From Pseudothermotoga_B sp051235805 (GTDB lineage Bacteria > Thermotogota > Thermotogae > Thermotogales > DSM-5069), in NCBI RefSeq assembly GCF_051235805.1, contig NZ_JBPNXV010000001.1, forward strand, positions 62,001 through 126,000: a DNA stretch of 64,000 bases, read 5' to 3'. This document shows positions 33,857 to 43,846 of the stretch, one piece after another. Within the stretch, counting starts at the first letter, position 1; every line of letters starts with the position of its first letter. Below the pieces are notes generated by a model. That model was not told the origin of the DNA. It did not search any database and was given only the letters and a program-made list of their open reading frames with translations. The position numbers were made by a program, and so were the translations under genes.

Positions 33857-36800
33857 ATGCGAACCGTTCGTTATGGAAGAAGGGAACGACTCACCTTTGG
33901 CCGCATACAGGATGTAGTAAAAGTACCTAACCTCATATCCATGCAGACTGATTCCTACAGAGACTTCTTGGAGAACGGTCTTATGGAAATTCTGCAGAAA
34001 TTCTCTCCTATTAGTTCTCAGCCACACAAAGGCGATCTTAAGAAAGGCGAAAAGGGACTTCTTTTGGAGTTCGTTTCGACGAAGATCGGTGAACCCAATG
34101 CGTCTGTTGAAGAATGCAAGCAAAAGGGGCTCACCTACACAGTGCCAGTTTACGCTGTGGTGAGAATAACCGATGCCAACACTGGAGAGATGCGCGAAGA
34201 TGAGGCATTCCTTGGCTCAATACCGTACATGACTGAGAACGGAACCTTCATAATAAACGGTGCCGAGAGAGTTGTAGTGAGTCAACTCGTTAGAGCACCA
34301 GGTGTCTACTTTGTCGACGAGATACCCAAGACTCAAAGCATGGCTCCGATATATGTTGCACACTTCTTGCCTGTCAGAGGCGCGTGGCTTGAGATACTTT
34401 ACCACACTGCGGAAAATGTCTTCTACGCGAGAATCGATCGCAAGAGACGTATTAATCTATTCTTGTTGTTCAAGGCACTTGGTTATGAGGACAACATGAA
34501 GATTCTCGATCTCTTCCCAGAAGTCATTGAGACCGACGATTACACGATGGAAAAGGCAATCGGATCCATTGTTTTGCACGATATTGTCATCGATGGCGTG
34601 AAAGTAGTTGAAAGAGGTGGTGTCCTCACCAAAGCTGCTTCAAAGGCGATTCTCGAATCGAAATTGACAACAATAGTGAGAGCGCATCCTGTGGCACAAA
34701 AGACTCTTGAGAAGATGATCGATGCCCACGGTGATGTAGACTCAGACCAGGCTCATATAGAGATATACAGAAAGTTGAAACCAGGTGAAATCCCCAGGGT
34801 TAATACCGCAAGGGCTTATCTAACAAGTCTTTATTTCAGTACAGAGAGATTTGAGCTCTCCGATGTCGGAAGGTACAAGATCAACAGAAGGTTGGAAAAG
34901 GCTTTCAAAGGTTATCTTGTTCAGGTGGAACATATCTCGGAGGAAGAAGCAGAGCGTCGTAGTTATGAGTCAAACGAACCTGTTCTAACGCCACTCGATA
35001 TTGTTCTTGCAACGAGGTATCTCTTGGATGTCAGTAAGAATCCTGCCATAATGGATACAAAAGATCACTTAGGAAACAAGAGAGTTCGAACCGTTGGTGA
35101 GCTCATAAAACTTGAATTCGAAAGGGCTTTTTCTCGTGCTCAGAGATTGATACAGGAAAGACTGACTCTTTACAATTCATTGGACAAGATATCTGTACAG
35201 AGTTTGATAAATGTAAAGACCATAATAGCAAGCATCAATCAATTCTTTGCTACCAGCCCCCTCTCTCAGTTCATGGAACAGGTGAATCCACTTGCAGAGC
35301 TGACTCACAAAAGAAGACTTACGGCTGTTGGCCCTGGTGGTTTGAAACGTGAACGAGCAAGATTTGAAGTGAGAGATGTCCACCATTCTCATTATGGAAG
35401 AATGTGTCCAATTGAAACACCGGAAGGTGCAAACATTGGTTTGATAACTTCTCTCGCGGTGTATGCAGATTTGGATGCATTTGGATTCTTGACCACACCA
35501 TACAGACGAGTTGTGAATGGCTATGTAACAGACGAGATCGAATATCTCACAGCAGATCAGGAAGAACATTACAACATCGCTCCTTGTACAGTCAAGATGG
35601 ACAAAGATGGAAGAATAGTGGATGAGAAGGTGCCTGTGAGGTTCATGGAAAGAGTTCAATATGTAGATCGCGACAAGGTTCAATTCATGGATGTCTCAAC
35701 AAAGCAAATTGTCAGTGTTTCAACGGCATTGATACCATTTCTCGAGCACGATGACGCTAACAGAGCGTTGATGGGTTCTAACATGCAAAGGCAAGCAGTG
35801 CCACTTGTAAAGCCTGAGGCTCCATTCGTTGCAACTGGTATTGAATACGATGCAGCTTTGTATTCTGGATATGTCGTACTGGCAAAACACAACGGAGTAG
35901 TTAAGAAAGTGGATGCGAGAAGAATAATCATCGAGAGGACAAATCAAGAAGGGAAGCCAATTTTGAAGGATGGCAAACCGATCTTAGATGAGTATCTACT
36001 GATGAAATTCATACGCACCAATCAGGATACCACTATAAATCAACGACCTGTTGTCAACGTTGGAGATATTGTGAAGGCTGGCGATGTGATAGCCGATGGT
36101 CCTGCAACGGATATGGGAGAACTTGCATTAGGGAAGAATGTGCTGGTTGCTTTCATGCCGTGGGAAGGTTACAACTTTGAAGACGCCATACTCGTGAGTG
36201 AAGAACTCCTCGAAGAAGACACATTCACATCGGTTCACATCGAAGTTTACGAGACACAGGCACGAGACACAAGACTTGGTCCAGAGGAAATAACGGTAGA
36301 TATTCCGAACGTGAGCAAAGAATTGCTGAAGAACCTTGATGAAAGTGGTATTGTCAGAATAGGTGCTTATGTTGGTCCTCAGGATATTCTCGTTGGCAAG
36401 GTTACGCCGAAAGGCGAGGGTGAAACGACGCCGGAAGAAAAGATCATAAGATCTGTCTTTGGAGAACGTGGTAAGGATGTAAAGGACACTTCACTCAGAT
36501 TACCTCATGGAACGGATGGTAGGGTCATAGATGTCAAAGTTTTCGATAAAGAAGATGTTTCAGATCTTGGTCCGGGTGTGAACAAACTCGTCAAGGTCTA
36601 TGTTGCGTGCAGGAAGACGCTCGAGGTTGGCGACAAATTGGCGGGAAGACACGGAAACAAAGGCGTGGTTTCCAAAATTCTGCCGAAAGAAGATATGCCT
36701 TTCTTGCCGGACGGGACACCTGTTCAGATCGTTTTGAGCCCACTGGGAGTTCCGTCGAGGATGAACGTCGGGCAGATTCTCGAAACTCATCTTGGATGGT

Positions 36801-37372
36801 TAGCGAGACTCACAAACAACTGGTTTGCGACGCCTGTTTTTGACGGTGCGAAAGAGAACGAGATTCTCCCGTGGCTCTACGAAGAAAGGCGTGTTCTTGG
36901 TCTTGAAGAAGGAGATGACGAAGAAGATCCCACCGGCAAAGTTGTGCTCAGGGACGGAAGAAGTGGAGAACCTTTCGCTGAACCTGTGGTCGTTGGAAGT
37001 ATCTATATGATGAAACTCATCCACATAGCCAAAGACAAGATACACGCTCGGTCCACTGGTCCATATTCGCTGATTCACCAGCAACCACTTGGTGGTAAAG
37101 CACAGTTCGGTGGTCAGAGGTTTGGAGAAATGGAAGTCTGGGCACTCGAAGCCCATGGAGCCGCACACACTCTCAACGAAATGTTGACTATCAAGTCAGA
37201 CGATATCAAGGGTAGGAACGAGGTTTACAAAGCAATCCTCAAAGGCAAGAACATACCTGAACCCGGTATACCAGAGAGTTTTCGTGTTTTGATTAAAGAA
37301 CTCAGAGGTCTGGCACTCGATGTTAGAGTGTACGACGAGAGTGGTAATGAAGTCGACATCGACCGGGTTTGA
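33857..37372 (+). CDS. rpoB: RNA polymerase beta subunit
   Basis: Beta subunit, about 1171 aa from ATG 33857 (GGGGTGA just upstream). Core motifs: the rifampicin-pocket segment around bases 35250-35335 with THKRR, the MCPIETPEGANIGL segment, GHNKG-like AGRHGNKGVVSKI and C-terminal GGKAQFGGQRFGEMEVWALEA. It lacks large extra domains. Several rifampicin-pocket residues differ from E. coli (see findings). Confidence 0.98.
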   Translation: MRTVRYGRRERLTFGRIQDVVKVPNLISMQTDSYRDFLENGLMEILQKFSPISSQPHKGDLKKGEKGLLLEFVSTKIGEPNASVEECKQKGLTYTVPVYAVVRITDANTGEMREDEAFLGSIPYMTENGTFIINGAERVVVSQLVRAPGVYFVDEIPKTQSMAPIYVAHFLPVRGAWLEILYHTAENVFYARIDRKRRINLFLLFKALGYEDNMKILDLFPEVIETDDYTMEKAIGSIVLHDIVIDGVKVVERGGVLTKAASKAILESKLTTIVRAHPVAQKTLEKMIDAHGDVDSDQAHIEIYRKLKPGEIPRVNTARAYLTSLYFSTERFELSDVGRYKINRRLEKAFKGYLVQVEHISEEEAERRSYESNEPVLTPLDIVLATRYLLDVSKNPAIMDTKDHLGNKRVRTVGELIKLEFERAFSRAQRLIQERLTLYNSLDKISVQSLINVKTIIASINQFFATSPLSQFMEQVNPLAELTHKRRLTAVGPGGLKRERARFEVRDVHHSHYGRMCPIETPEGANIGLITSLAVYADLDAFGFLTTPYRRVVNGYVTDEIEYLTADQEEHYNIAPCTVKMDKDGRIVDEKVPVRFMERVQYVDRDKVQFMDVSTKQIVSVSTALIPFLEHDDANRALMGSNMQRQAVPLVKPEAPFVATGIEYDAALYSGYVVLAKHNGVVKKVDARRIIIERTNQEGKPILKDGKPILDEYLLMKFIRTNQDTTINQRPVVNVGDIVKAGDVIADGPATDMGELALGKNVLVAFMPWEGYNFEDAILVSEELLEEDTFTSVHIEVYETQARDTRLGPEEITVDIPNVSKELLKNLDESGIVRIGAYVGPQDILVGKVTPKGEGETTPEEKIIRSVFGERGKDVKDTSLRLPHGTDGRVIDVKVFDKEDVSDLGPGVNKLVKVYVACRKTLEVGDKLAGRHGNKGVVSKILPKEDMPFLPDGTPVQIVLSPLGVPSRMNVGQILETHLGWLARLTNNWFATPVFDGAKENEILPWLYEERRVLGLEEGDDEEDPTGKVVLRDGRSGEPFAEPVVVGSIYMMKLIHIAKDKIHARSTGPYSLIHQQPLGGKAQFGGQRFGEMEVWALEAHGAAHTLNEMLTIKSDDIKGRNEVYKAILKGKNIPEPGIPESFRVLIKELRGLALDVRVYDESGNEVDIDRV

Positions 37373-37398
37373 AAAGGTTGCCGAGGAGGGAAAGACAG

Positions 37399-40300
37399 AT
37401 GGCGATATCTACTTTTAAGAGGAAGATAGCATCGGTCAAGGTTGGAGTGGCATCACCAGAAACGATAAGGAGTTGGTCCAGTGGTGAGGTCAAGAAACCC
37501 GAGACTATCAACTACCGATCCTTCAAACCTGAAAGAGACGGGTTGTTCTGTGAAAAGATCTTTGGACCAACGAAAGACTATGAATGTGTTTGTGGAAAGT
37601 ACAAGGGCAAGAAATACGAAGGGACAGTCTGCGAAAGATGCGGCGTCAGGGTAGAATCCAAGGAATCCCGGAGAAAAAGGATGGGCCATATAGAATTGGC
37701 AGCCCCTGTGGTTCACATATGGTACTTGAAAAGTAGTCCAAGTGTGCTTTCCACCTTGTTGAACATACCAGCACGGGATCTGGAAAATATCATATATCAC
37801 GGCAGTGTACGAATCATAGAGCGATCTTACATTGTGACCGATCCCAAAAAGACGCAGTTTGCTCTTGCCGATGTGCTGTATGAGACTGAGTATGGAATAT
37901 ACAAGAAGGTACTGGATTTTGATGCTGAGACTGCAGTTACAGTGAAAAGCCCAAAATCTCCTGTTGTTTCTGATATCGACGGTGAAGTCAAGATTAAGAC
38001 TGAGAAAGGACCTACCGGCAGGGAGATAACCTGGATCATTGTCAGAGACAGCCAAAGAATACCTGTTCAGCTTCAGCCAGGCATGATTCTCTTGGTGAAA
38101 AACGATCAGACAATTACCAAGGACACACCAATAGTTGCCCAAAAACAGATTCCACCTTTCTATGCACCATTTGATGGCACAGTCGAGATAGATGAAGTTG
38201 CATCCACCATGACGATCAAACCGCTCGCTACAAGTAAGGAGCAGCCCATTACCATAACTGTTCCGTACTGTGTCAAAGTTCTTGTAAAAAGTGGCGCTAA
38301 GGTGAAGGCTGCAGATGAGCTTCTGAGCGCCGGTATGATTCAACCGATTCTCAGTCCAGCTGCAGGGAAGGTAGTCTTTGGCAAGGAATTGAACGTCAAA
38401 CCGATGGAGGACGGTACCTATGAAGTGCTCTCGACTGGCACACTTTACATAGAGCAAGTTATGAACGAAAAGCTTTATCCAGTCTTCGAAGGAGCACTTG
38501 TCTATGTAAACGATGGAGACAGAGTCAAAGCAGGAGATTACCTTGCTGACAGATTCCTCTTCGAGGAAGAGGTACTCTCCTCCCGTGAATACAAAATCTT
38601 CGAAGAATATTATCCTGATCAATTTCTAGTGGAGGCAGAGGTCGAGAATGACAGACCTATAGTTGCTGTTACTGAGATTGACGAGAAAGTCTCTGAAGAG
38701 ACTGGTTTAACTGTGGGATCGATTATAACAGAGAGCGAGTATGAGGCTTATAGGGAACTTTACCCAGGAAAGATTGAAGCTCATTACGGTGCGAATGCTG
38801 TTAAAAAGTTGTTGGAAAAGATCGATCTGGAAAAGGTGAAGGCGCAGATTGAATCAGAGTTGTCTCAGATTGCCAAGAGTAGTGGCAGATCGTTGAAACT
38901 TCTGAAAAGGTTGAAGATAGTAAAAGACTTAATAAAGTCCAATGCAAGACCGGAATGGATGGTTTTGGAAACTGTTCCTGTTATTCCTCCAGAACTCAGA
39001 CCCATGATTCAAATAGACGGTGGAAGATTTGCGACAACCGATCTCAACGATTTGTACAGAAGAGTAATAAACAGAAACAACAGACTTAGAAGACTTCTCG
39101 AGTTAAATGCCCCAGATATCATAGTGAGAAATGAAAAAAGAATGCTACAGGAAGCTGTTGACAGTCTTATTTACAACGGCAGGATTGGTAAGGCTGTTGC
39201 TGACAGAAATGGAAGGGCACTCAAGTCCTTGACCGATCTTGTCAAGGGTAAAAAGGGAAGATTCAGAAGAAATCTGCTTGGAAAGCGTGTTGATTATTCA
39301 GGTAGAGCGGTCATAGTGGTTGGACCTGATCTGAAGATACACCAATGTGGTTTACCGAAGAAAATGGCGATGGAACTGTTCAGACCATTTGTACTTTCCA
39401 AACTTCTCGAAGAAGGTGGAGAATCAGGCAAGACAGCCCGTAAGATGAAGAAAGCGATAATCGAAAAGGAGATGCCAGAAGCTTGGGACGTGCTCGAGGA
39501 GGTCATCAAAGGGCATCCTGTTTTGCTCAACAGAGCTCCAACACTTCATAGAATGTCGATACAAGCTTTCGAACCCAAGCTCATAGAAGGCAACGCTATT
39601 CAACTACATCCATTGGTCTGCCCACCATTTAACGCTGACTTTGACGGTGACCAAATGGCAGTACATGTACCACTTTCTGCAGCCGCACAGGCTGAAGCGA
39701 AGTATTTGATGCTTTCGAGGTACAACATTATTTCGCCGGCACATGGCAAGCCGATATCGATGCCTGGTAAAGATGTAATCGTTGGAGTTTACTACCTGAC
39801 GGCTGTTGGGAATGATTTTGATGAGGTCAAACCTCAGAACATAAAGTATCGGTTTGGTTCAACAGATGAGGCGATACTCGCTTACAACCTTGGTCATGTA
39901 ACTCTTCACACACCAATATTGGCAAAGGTACGAATTGGCGATCGTGAAGAAAGGGTCAAAACGACCGTTGGGAGAATAATTCTCAACGAAATCATCCCAC
40001 CAGATTTGAGAGATTATGGACGAATCTTTGGTAAAAAGGAAATCAAGAATGTCATTTATGACACCTTCAAACGCCATGGTATTGATGCCACAGCAGATTT
40101 GCTCGATAACATGAAGGACCTCGGTTTTCATTATGCGACGATCTCTGGTTTGACGATTTCACTGAAGGACCTCATCGTCTCGCCTAAGAAGAAACAGATA
40201 ATTGAACAGGCAATGCGAAGAGTGGAATACGTGGAACAACAATGCAGTGAAGGTTTTCTGAACTCTGATGAGAGATACAAGGAGATCATAAGAATCTGGG

Positions 40301-42348
40301 GTAAGGCAACGGAAGATGTTCAAATTGCCACCTATAGTGCCTTGGGAGAAAATCCCTTCAACCCAGTTTTCATGATGGTCAACTCCGGAGCCAGAGGTAA
40401 TATTGACCAGGTTAAACAGCTTGCTGGAATGCGTGGTCTAATGGCAGATCCATCCGGCAGAACAATTGAGATCCCGATAATTTCAAACTTCCGCGAAGGT
40501 TTGACGAGCATGGAATTTTTCATCTCAACGCATGGTGCGAGAAAAGGTGCTGCAGACACAGCATTGAGAACATCGTCTGCAGGTTATCTAACACGCAGGT
40601 TGGTCGATGTTGCGCAGAGCGTCGTCATAACGACAACAGACTGTGGCACTGAAAAAGGAATAAAGGCTATTGAATTGATCAGCGATGATTTAACGGTGCA
40701 AAAGATGAAAGACTTTCTGTTCGGTAGAGTTTTGGCAAAAGACATATTGGATCCTGTAAGTGGTGAAGTGATCAAGAACCCGGCATCGATGAAAGAATAT
40801 GTTAGGAATACAATGCTTTCTGATGATGATGCTGAGTTCCTTGCAAATCTTTTCATCTCTGTACCAGTTTCTATCGAGCAGACACTCGATCTACAGAGCT
40901 TGCACATACCGCATTGCTACACGGAATTGGCTGAAGATCTGAAGGCAGAGGGAATCTACGTTGAAGCCGGCACAGAACTCACTTGGGATGTCATCAGAGT
41001 GGCAAGAAACGTGGGCAGAAAGTCGCTGAAAGTGAAGATGTATCCAGTGGTGGGTACTGTCTCGGCACAGAGTGTCTCTGACAACAAAGGAGAAAGAGAA
41101 CTACTGGTCTATCAAGAGGAGATAGATGAGGCGACGGCAAAGTTGCTTGAAGAAAATGGAATAAGCCGCATCAAGGTAAGACCGAATATCTATGTCAGAT
41201 CTGTGCTCACCTGTGAAGCAGAAAGAGGAGTCTGTGCGATGTGCTACGGAATGGATCTATCGAGTCACAGAGTTGTGAATGTAGGAGAAGCTGTAGGCAT
41301 CATCGCAGCACAGTCAATAGGTGAGCCAGGTACACAGCTCACTATGAGGACCTTCCATACGGGTGGTATAGCAACGACAGCAGATATAACTCAGGGTTTG
41401 CCCAGAGCGGAAGAATTGTTTGAGGCAAGAAAGAAGTTGAAGGAACCAGAAGGTGTTTTCGCAATGGAAGTTGGTTTTGTAAAGGACATAAGAGATGTTG
41501 AAGGCAAACAAAAGATCTACGTTGAGGACTACCTTGGTGGTATACACGAATACGAAGTACAGGAGAAGACAAAAGTCAAGGTGAGGATTGGTCAGAAGGT
41601 ACTTCCTGGCATGATGCTGACAACGGGTGCGGTAAGACTCAGAAAACTCATGGACACACTTGGTGTTGAAGCCACAGCGGTGTACTTGCTCAAAGAGACG
41701 CAGAAGGTCTATGTCGAACAAGGAGTCGAGATACACAACAAACACTTCGAGATCATAATAAAGCAGATGCTTGGAAGAGTTGAAGTAATCGATCCTGGAG
41801 ATACAGATTACCTACCAGGTCAACTGTTGGTTGTATCTGAAGCCGAGAAGATAAATGAAGAAATACTCAAAGCGAATGCGAATGTTCAGAGTAACAGAAA
41901 CTTTGTTCTGGGCAAAATTCTCGCCAGAAAGATTGTCGGTAAGGTAGAAGACCAAATTGAGGAAATAGCTCCAGAAGGCAGTGAGCTGACCGAAGAGATT
42001 TTGAATAAAGCTGTTGAAACTGGTGTGAAAGAGGTTTGTATATACGAGGAGGGAAAGCCAACCTTCTATCAAATAGCACCGAAAGAACCTATGAGATATC
42101 GCAGAAGACTTTTGAGAATAACCAAAGCTTCTTTGGAGCAGAAAGGTTGGCTGAGTGCTGCTTCGTTCCAGCAAACACCACAAGTGTTGACGGAGGCGGC
42201 AATCGAAGGAAGCTTAGATTTCTTAGATGGATTGAAGGAGAATGTCATTGTTGGTCAGCTCATACCTGCAGGAACTGGTCTGGAAACCTTTGCAAACATC
42301 CAGATAGAAGAGACACCAAGAGCGGCGGAAGCAGAAAAGATGGCATGA
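37399..42348 (+). CDS. rpoC: RNA polymerase beta' subunit with large N-terminal insertion
   Basis: Beta-prime, about 1649 aa from ATG 37399, which follows GAGGAGGG. The N-terminal zinc ribbon (CVCGKYKGKKYEGTVCERCG), a long non-conserved insertion (about residues 140-460, sandwich-barrel-hybrid-like) as in Thermus and Thermotoga, the Mg-binding NADFDGDQM and the second zinc site CEAERGVCAMCYG are all visible. It partially overlaps the reading of rpoB only in untranslated upstream codons. Confidence 0.98.
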   Translation: MAISTFKRKIASVKVGVASPETIRSWSSGEVKKPETINYRSFKPERDGLFCEKIFGPTKDYECVCGKYKGKKYEGTVCERCGVRVESKESRRKRMGHIELAAPVVHIWYLKSSPSVLSTLLNIPARDLENIIYHGSVRIIERSYIVTDPKKTQFALADVLYETEYGIYKKVLDFDAETAVTVKSPKSPVVSDIDGEVKIKTEKGPTGREITWIIVRDSQRIPVQLQPGMILLVKNDQTITKDTPIVAQKQIPPFYAPFDGTVEIDEVASTMTIKPLATSKEQPITITVPYCVKVLVKSGAKVKAADELLSAGMIQPILSPAAGKVVFGKELNVKPMEDGTYEVLSTGTLYIEQVMNEKLYPVFEGALVYVNDGDRVKAGDYLADRFLFEEEVLSSREYKIFEEYYPDQFLVEAEVENDRPIVAVTEIDEKVSEETGLTVGSIITESEYEAYRELYPGKIEAHYGANAVKKLLEKIDLEKVKAQIESELSQIAKSSGRSLKLLKRLKIVKDLIKSNARPEWMVLETVPVIPPELRPMIQIDGGRFATTDLNDLYRRVINRNNRLRRLLELNAPDIIVRNEKRMLQEAVDSLIYNGRIGKAVADRNGRALKSLTDLVKGKKGRFRRNLLGKRVDYSGRAVIVVGPDLKIHQCGLPKKMAMELFRPFVLSKLLEEGGESGKTARKMKKAIIEKEMPEAWDVLEEVIKGHPVLLNRAPTLHRMSIQAFEPKLIEGNAIQLHPLVCPPFNADFDGDQMAVHVPLSAAAQAEAKYLMLSRYNIISPAHGKPISMPGKDVIVGVYYLTAVGNDFDEVKPQNIKYRFGSTDEAILAYNLGHVTLHTPILAKVRIGDREERVKTTVGRIILNEIIPPDLRDYGRIFGKKEIKNVIYDTFKRHGIDATADLLDNMKDLGFHYATISGLTISLKDLIVSPKKKQIIEQAMRRVEYVEQQCSEGFLNSDERYKEIIRIWGKATEDVQIATYSALGENPFNPVFMMVNSGARGNIDQVKQLAGMRGLMADPSGRTIEIPIISNFREGLTSMEFFISTHGARKGAADTALRTSSAGYLTRRLVDVAQSVVITTTDCGTEKGIKAIELISDDLTVQKMKDFLFGRVLAKDILDPVSGEVIKNPASMKEYVRNTMLSDDDAEFLANLFISVPVSIEQTLDLQSLHIPHCYTELAEDLKAEGIYVEAGTELTWDVIRVARNVGRKSLKVKMYPVVGTVSAQSVSDNKGERELLVYQEEIDEATAKLLEENGISRIKVRPNIYVRSVLTCEAERGVCAMCYGMDLSSHRVVNVGEAVGIIAAQSIGEPGTQLTMRTFHTGGIATTADITQGLPRAEELFEARKKLKEPEGVFAMEVGFVKDIRDVEGKQKIYVEDYLGGIHEYEVQEKTKVKVRIGQKVLPGMMLTTGAVRLRKLMDTLGVEATAVYLLKETQKVYVEQGVEIHNKHFEIIIKQMLGRVEVIDPGDTDYLPGQLLVVSEAEKINEEILKANANVQSNRNFVLGKILARKIVGKVEDQIEEIAPEGSELTEEILNKAVETGVKEVCIYEEGKPTFYQIAPKEPMRYRRRLLRITKASLEQKGWLSAASFQQTPQVLTEAAIEGSLDFLDGLKENVIVGQLIPAGTGLETFANIQIEETPRAAEAEKMA

Positions 42349-42374
42349 AAAAGGGGCAGAGATGCCCCTTTTTT
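42348..42374. terminator. Terminator after rpoC (bidirectional)
   Basis: AAAAAGGGGCA - GAGA - TGCCCCTTTTTT directly after the rpoC stop; the A-run makes it function for the convergent minus gene too. Confidence 0.9.
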
Positions 42375-42379
42375 GTTTG

Positions 42380-43453
42380 TCAAAAAATGTAACACCATGT
42401 CCATATCCCACTGTTCTGAAACTTGAATTTCTTGGTCGCCCTTTTCTTTACCATATCTTCGAAGTTTTCTTTTGGTGTTATCAAACAAATTCTGCAATTC
42501 TCGAATAGACAGAAGAGTCTTGAAAGATCCTTGTAGAAATGTGAATCTCCCTCTTTCAGCCTCATTCCAAAAGGTGGGTTGGTCACAACGTGAGCCTGTC
42601 CTGGTGTGAATGGGCTCAGTTTATCGAAAGATTTGCACTTGAAGATTATCTTGTCTGACACCCTTGCCCTATGTGCGTTTTCATTAGCGACTTTGAGCAC
42701 TCCACAGTCCTTATCAAAACCCATCGATATAGTTGAGCTTTGAATTTTCCTCGGTCCAGTTGCTCGTTTTTGGAAATTTTGAAAGATCTGCCATTTTTCG
42801 AAGGAAAAGTTTCTGAGATTTGGTATTCTCATGGCAATTCTTGCAGCTTCAATAGGTATTGTTCCACTTCCACAGAACGGATCAATCAAGAGTGTCTTTT
42901 CGTCCCATCCACTCATGAGGATCAATGCTGCGGCGATCGTTTCTCTGAGAGGAGCTTTTGAGGTTTTTATTCTGTAACCTCGCTTGCTCAAACCTTCTCT
43001 TCCAGTTGTGTCGATCATCAAAGTCACGATGTCGTTTTTTGTGTAGATGTATATTGGATACTCAATGTCATCTGTTTCTTTCGCTGACTTTATGCTGTCG
43101 TAGATTGCTTTCTTGACAACTGAGGCAATGGCACCTGTTGCGGAGAGTTTTGAGTTTCTCACTTTGACTTTCTCAACCAAAATCCTGCCATTTCTGTGGA
43201 CTATCTCTTGCCAGTCTGCGGACTTTGTACCTTCGTACAGTTCATCAAAGGTAGTGGCTTCGAAGGTTTTCATGTGAATCATGATTCTGTCGGCGCTGTA
43301 CAGGGATGAATTCAGCATTGGTATATCCCACAACTGCCCGTGAAAATGTATATGCCCAGCCGTAACCTTTTCAATCTTCAAGCCAAGTCTCCTTAATTCG
43401 ATGCAAACAGCCCCTTCAAGACCTGAACTGCAAAGTGCAACTAACTCCACCAT
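42380..43453 (-). CDS. THUMP-domain RNA guanine methyltransferase (RlmL/Trm14-like)
   Basis: SAM-dependent methyltransferase of the UPF0020 group, 357 aa. N-terminal ferredoxin-like and THUMP domains (to about residue 165), then a Rossmann methylase: SAM motif LLIDPFCGSGTIPIEAAR and catalytic NPPFGMRL. The family makes m2G in rRNA (RlmL) or tRNA (Trm14/TrmN); the target here is unknown. The last residues are aromatic (IWTWCYIF). Confidence 0.88.
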   Translation of the reverse strand: MVELVALCSSGLEGAVCIELRRLGLKIEKVTAGHIHFHGQLWDIPMLNSSLYSADRIMIHMKTFEATTFDELYEGTKSADWQEIVHRNGRILVEKVKVRNSKLSATGAIASVVKKAIYDSIKSAKETDDIEYPIYIYTKNDIVTLMIDTTGREGLSKRGYRIKTSKAPLRETIAAALILMSGWDEKTLLIDPFCGSGTIPIEAARIAMRIPNLRNFSFEKWQIFQNFQKRATGPRKIQSSTISMGFDKDCGVLKVANENAHRARVSDKIIFKCKSFDKLSPFTPGQAHVVTNPPFGMRLKEGDSHFYKDLSRLFCLFENCRICLITPKENFEDMVKKRATKKFKFQNSGIWTWCYIF

Positions 43454-43846
43454 CTCACCTCTTGGTCTATTCTACAGAGATTCAGCCAAGAAGCATATCA
43501 CTTTCATGGAATTGTGATGAACGGCTACATTTTATGATAATAGAGTATTGCTGTAATTAAAGCAGACACAGTTCTTTAGTCTCTGTTTTAAAGGGTCAGT
43601 TGATCGAACGAAAACACAATGAAAAGCGTCAAGAAGACAAAAGGCGAGAGCTTGGATGAAACCAAACAGTGCGGTGGGTCTTGATCAGACAGGGGGTTTA
43701 AGTGTTCTGTATGCAATCTTGAAGAGGATCGAGATCAGATCAAAGTAAACTATAAGGGAACACACTTTCTTTTTGAAAGAGTACAAACGAAATTGATTCG
43801 CTTTGCTAAGAATCGTGTGATACAATCCTTTTAGGAGGTGGATCTG
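43454..43846. other. 393-bp gap with promoters and possible gene debris
   Basis: Divergent gap. On the minus side a possible promoter (TTACAG, 16 bases, TAAAAT) serves the methyltransferase. Bases about 43580-43750 look faintly coding in shifting frames (for example a run reading LKGQLIERKHNEKRQEDKRRE, then a stop, then a 30-codon ORF from ATG 43656 to 43748 with no good ribosome site). I read this as either decayed gene sequence or chance. No RNA family is recognised. Confidence 0.4.
43818..43826 (+). promoter_or_regulatory. Extended -10 promoter of tldD
   Basis: TGATACAAT, one base different from the tsf and guaB elements, ending 20 bases before the TTG start. No clear -35. Confidence 0.5.

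Noticed and set aside
37453..38622. Long antisense ORF (389 codons) opposite rpoC
   Set aside because: No ribosome site or recognisable domain; its composition is that of a shadow of the conserved beta-prime coding frame.
43656..43748. 30-codon ORF before tldD as a real small protein
   Set aside because: No convincing ribosome site, no domain, and neighbouring frames look equally coding-like; kept only as part of the gap description.
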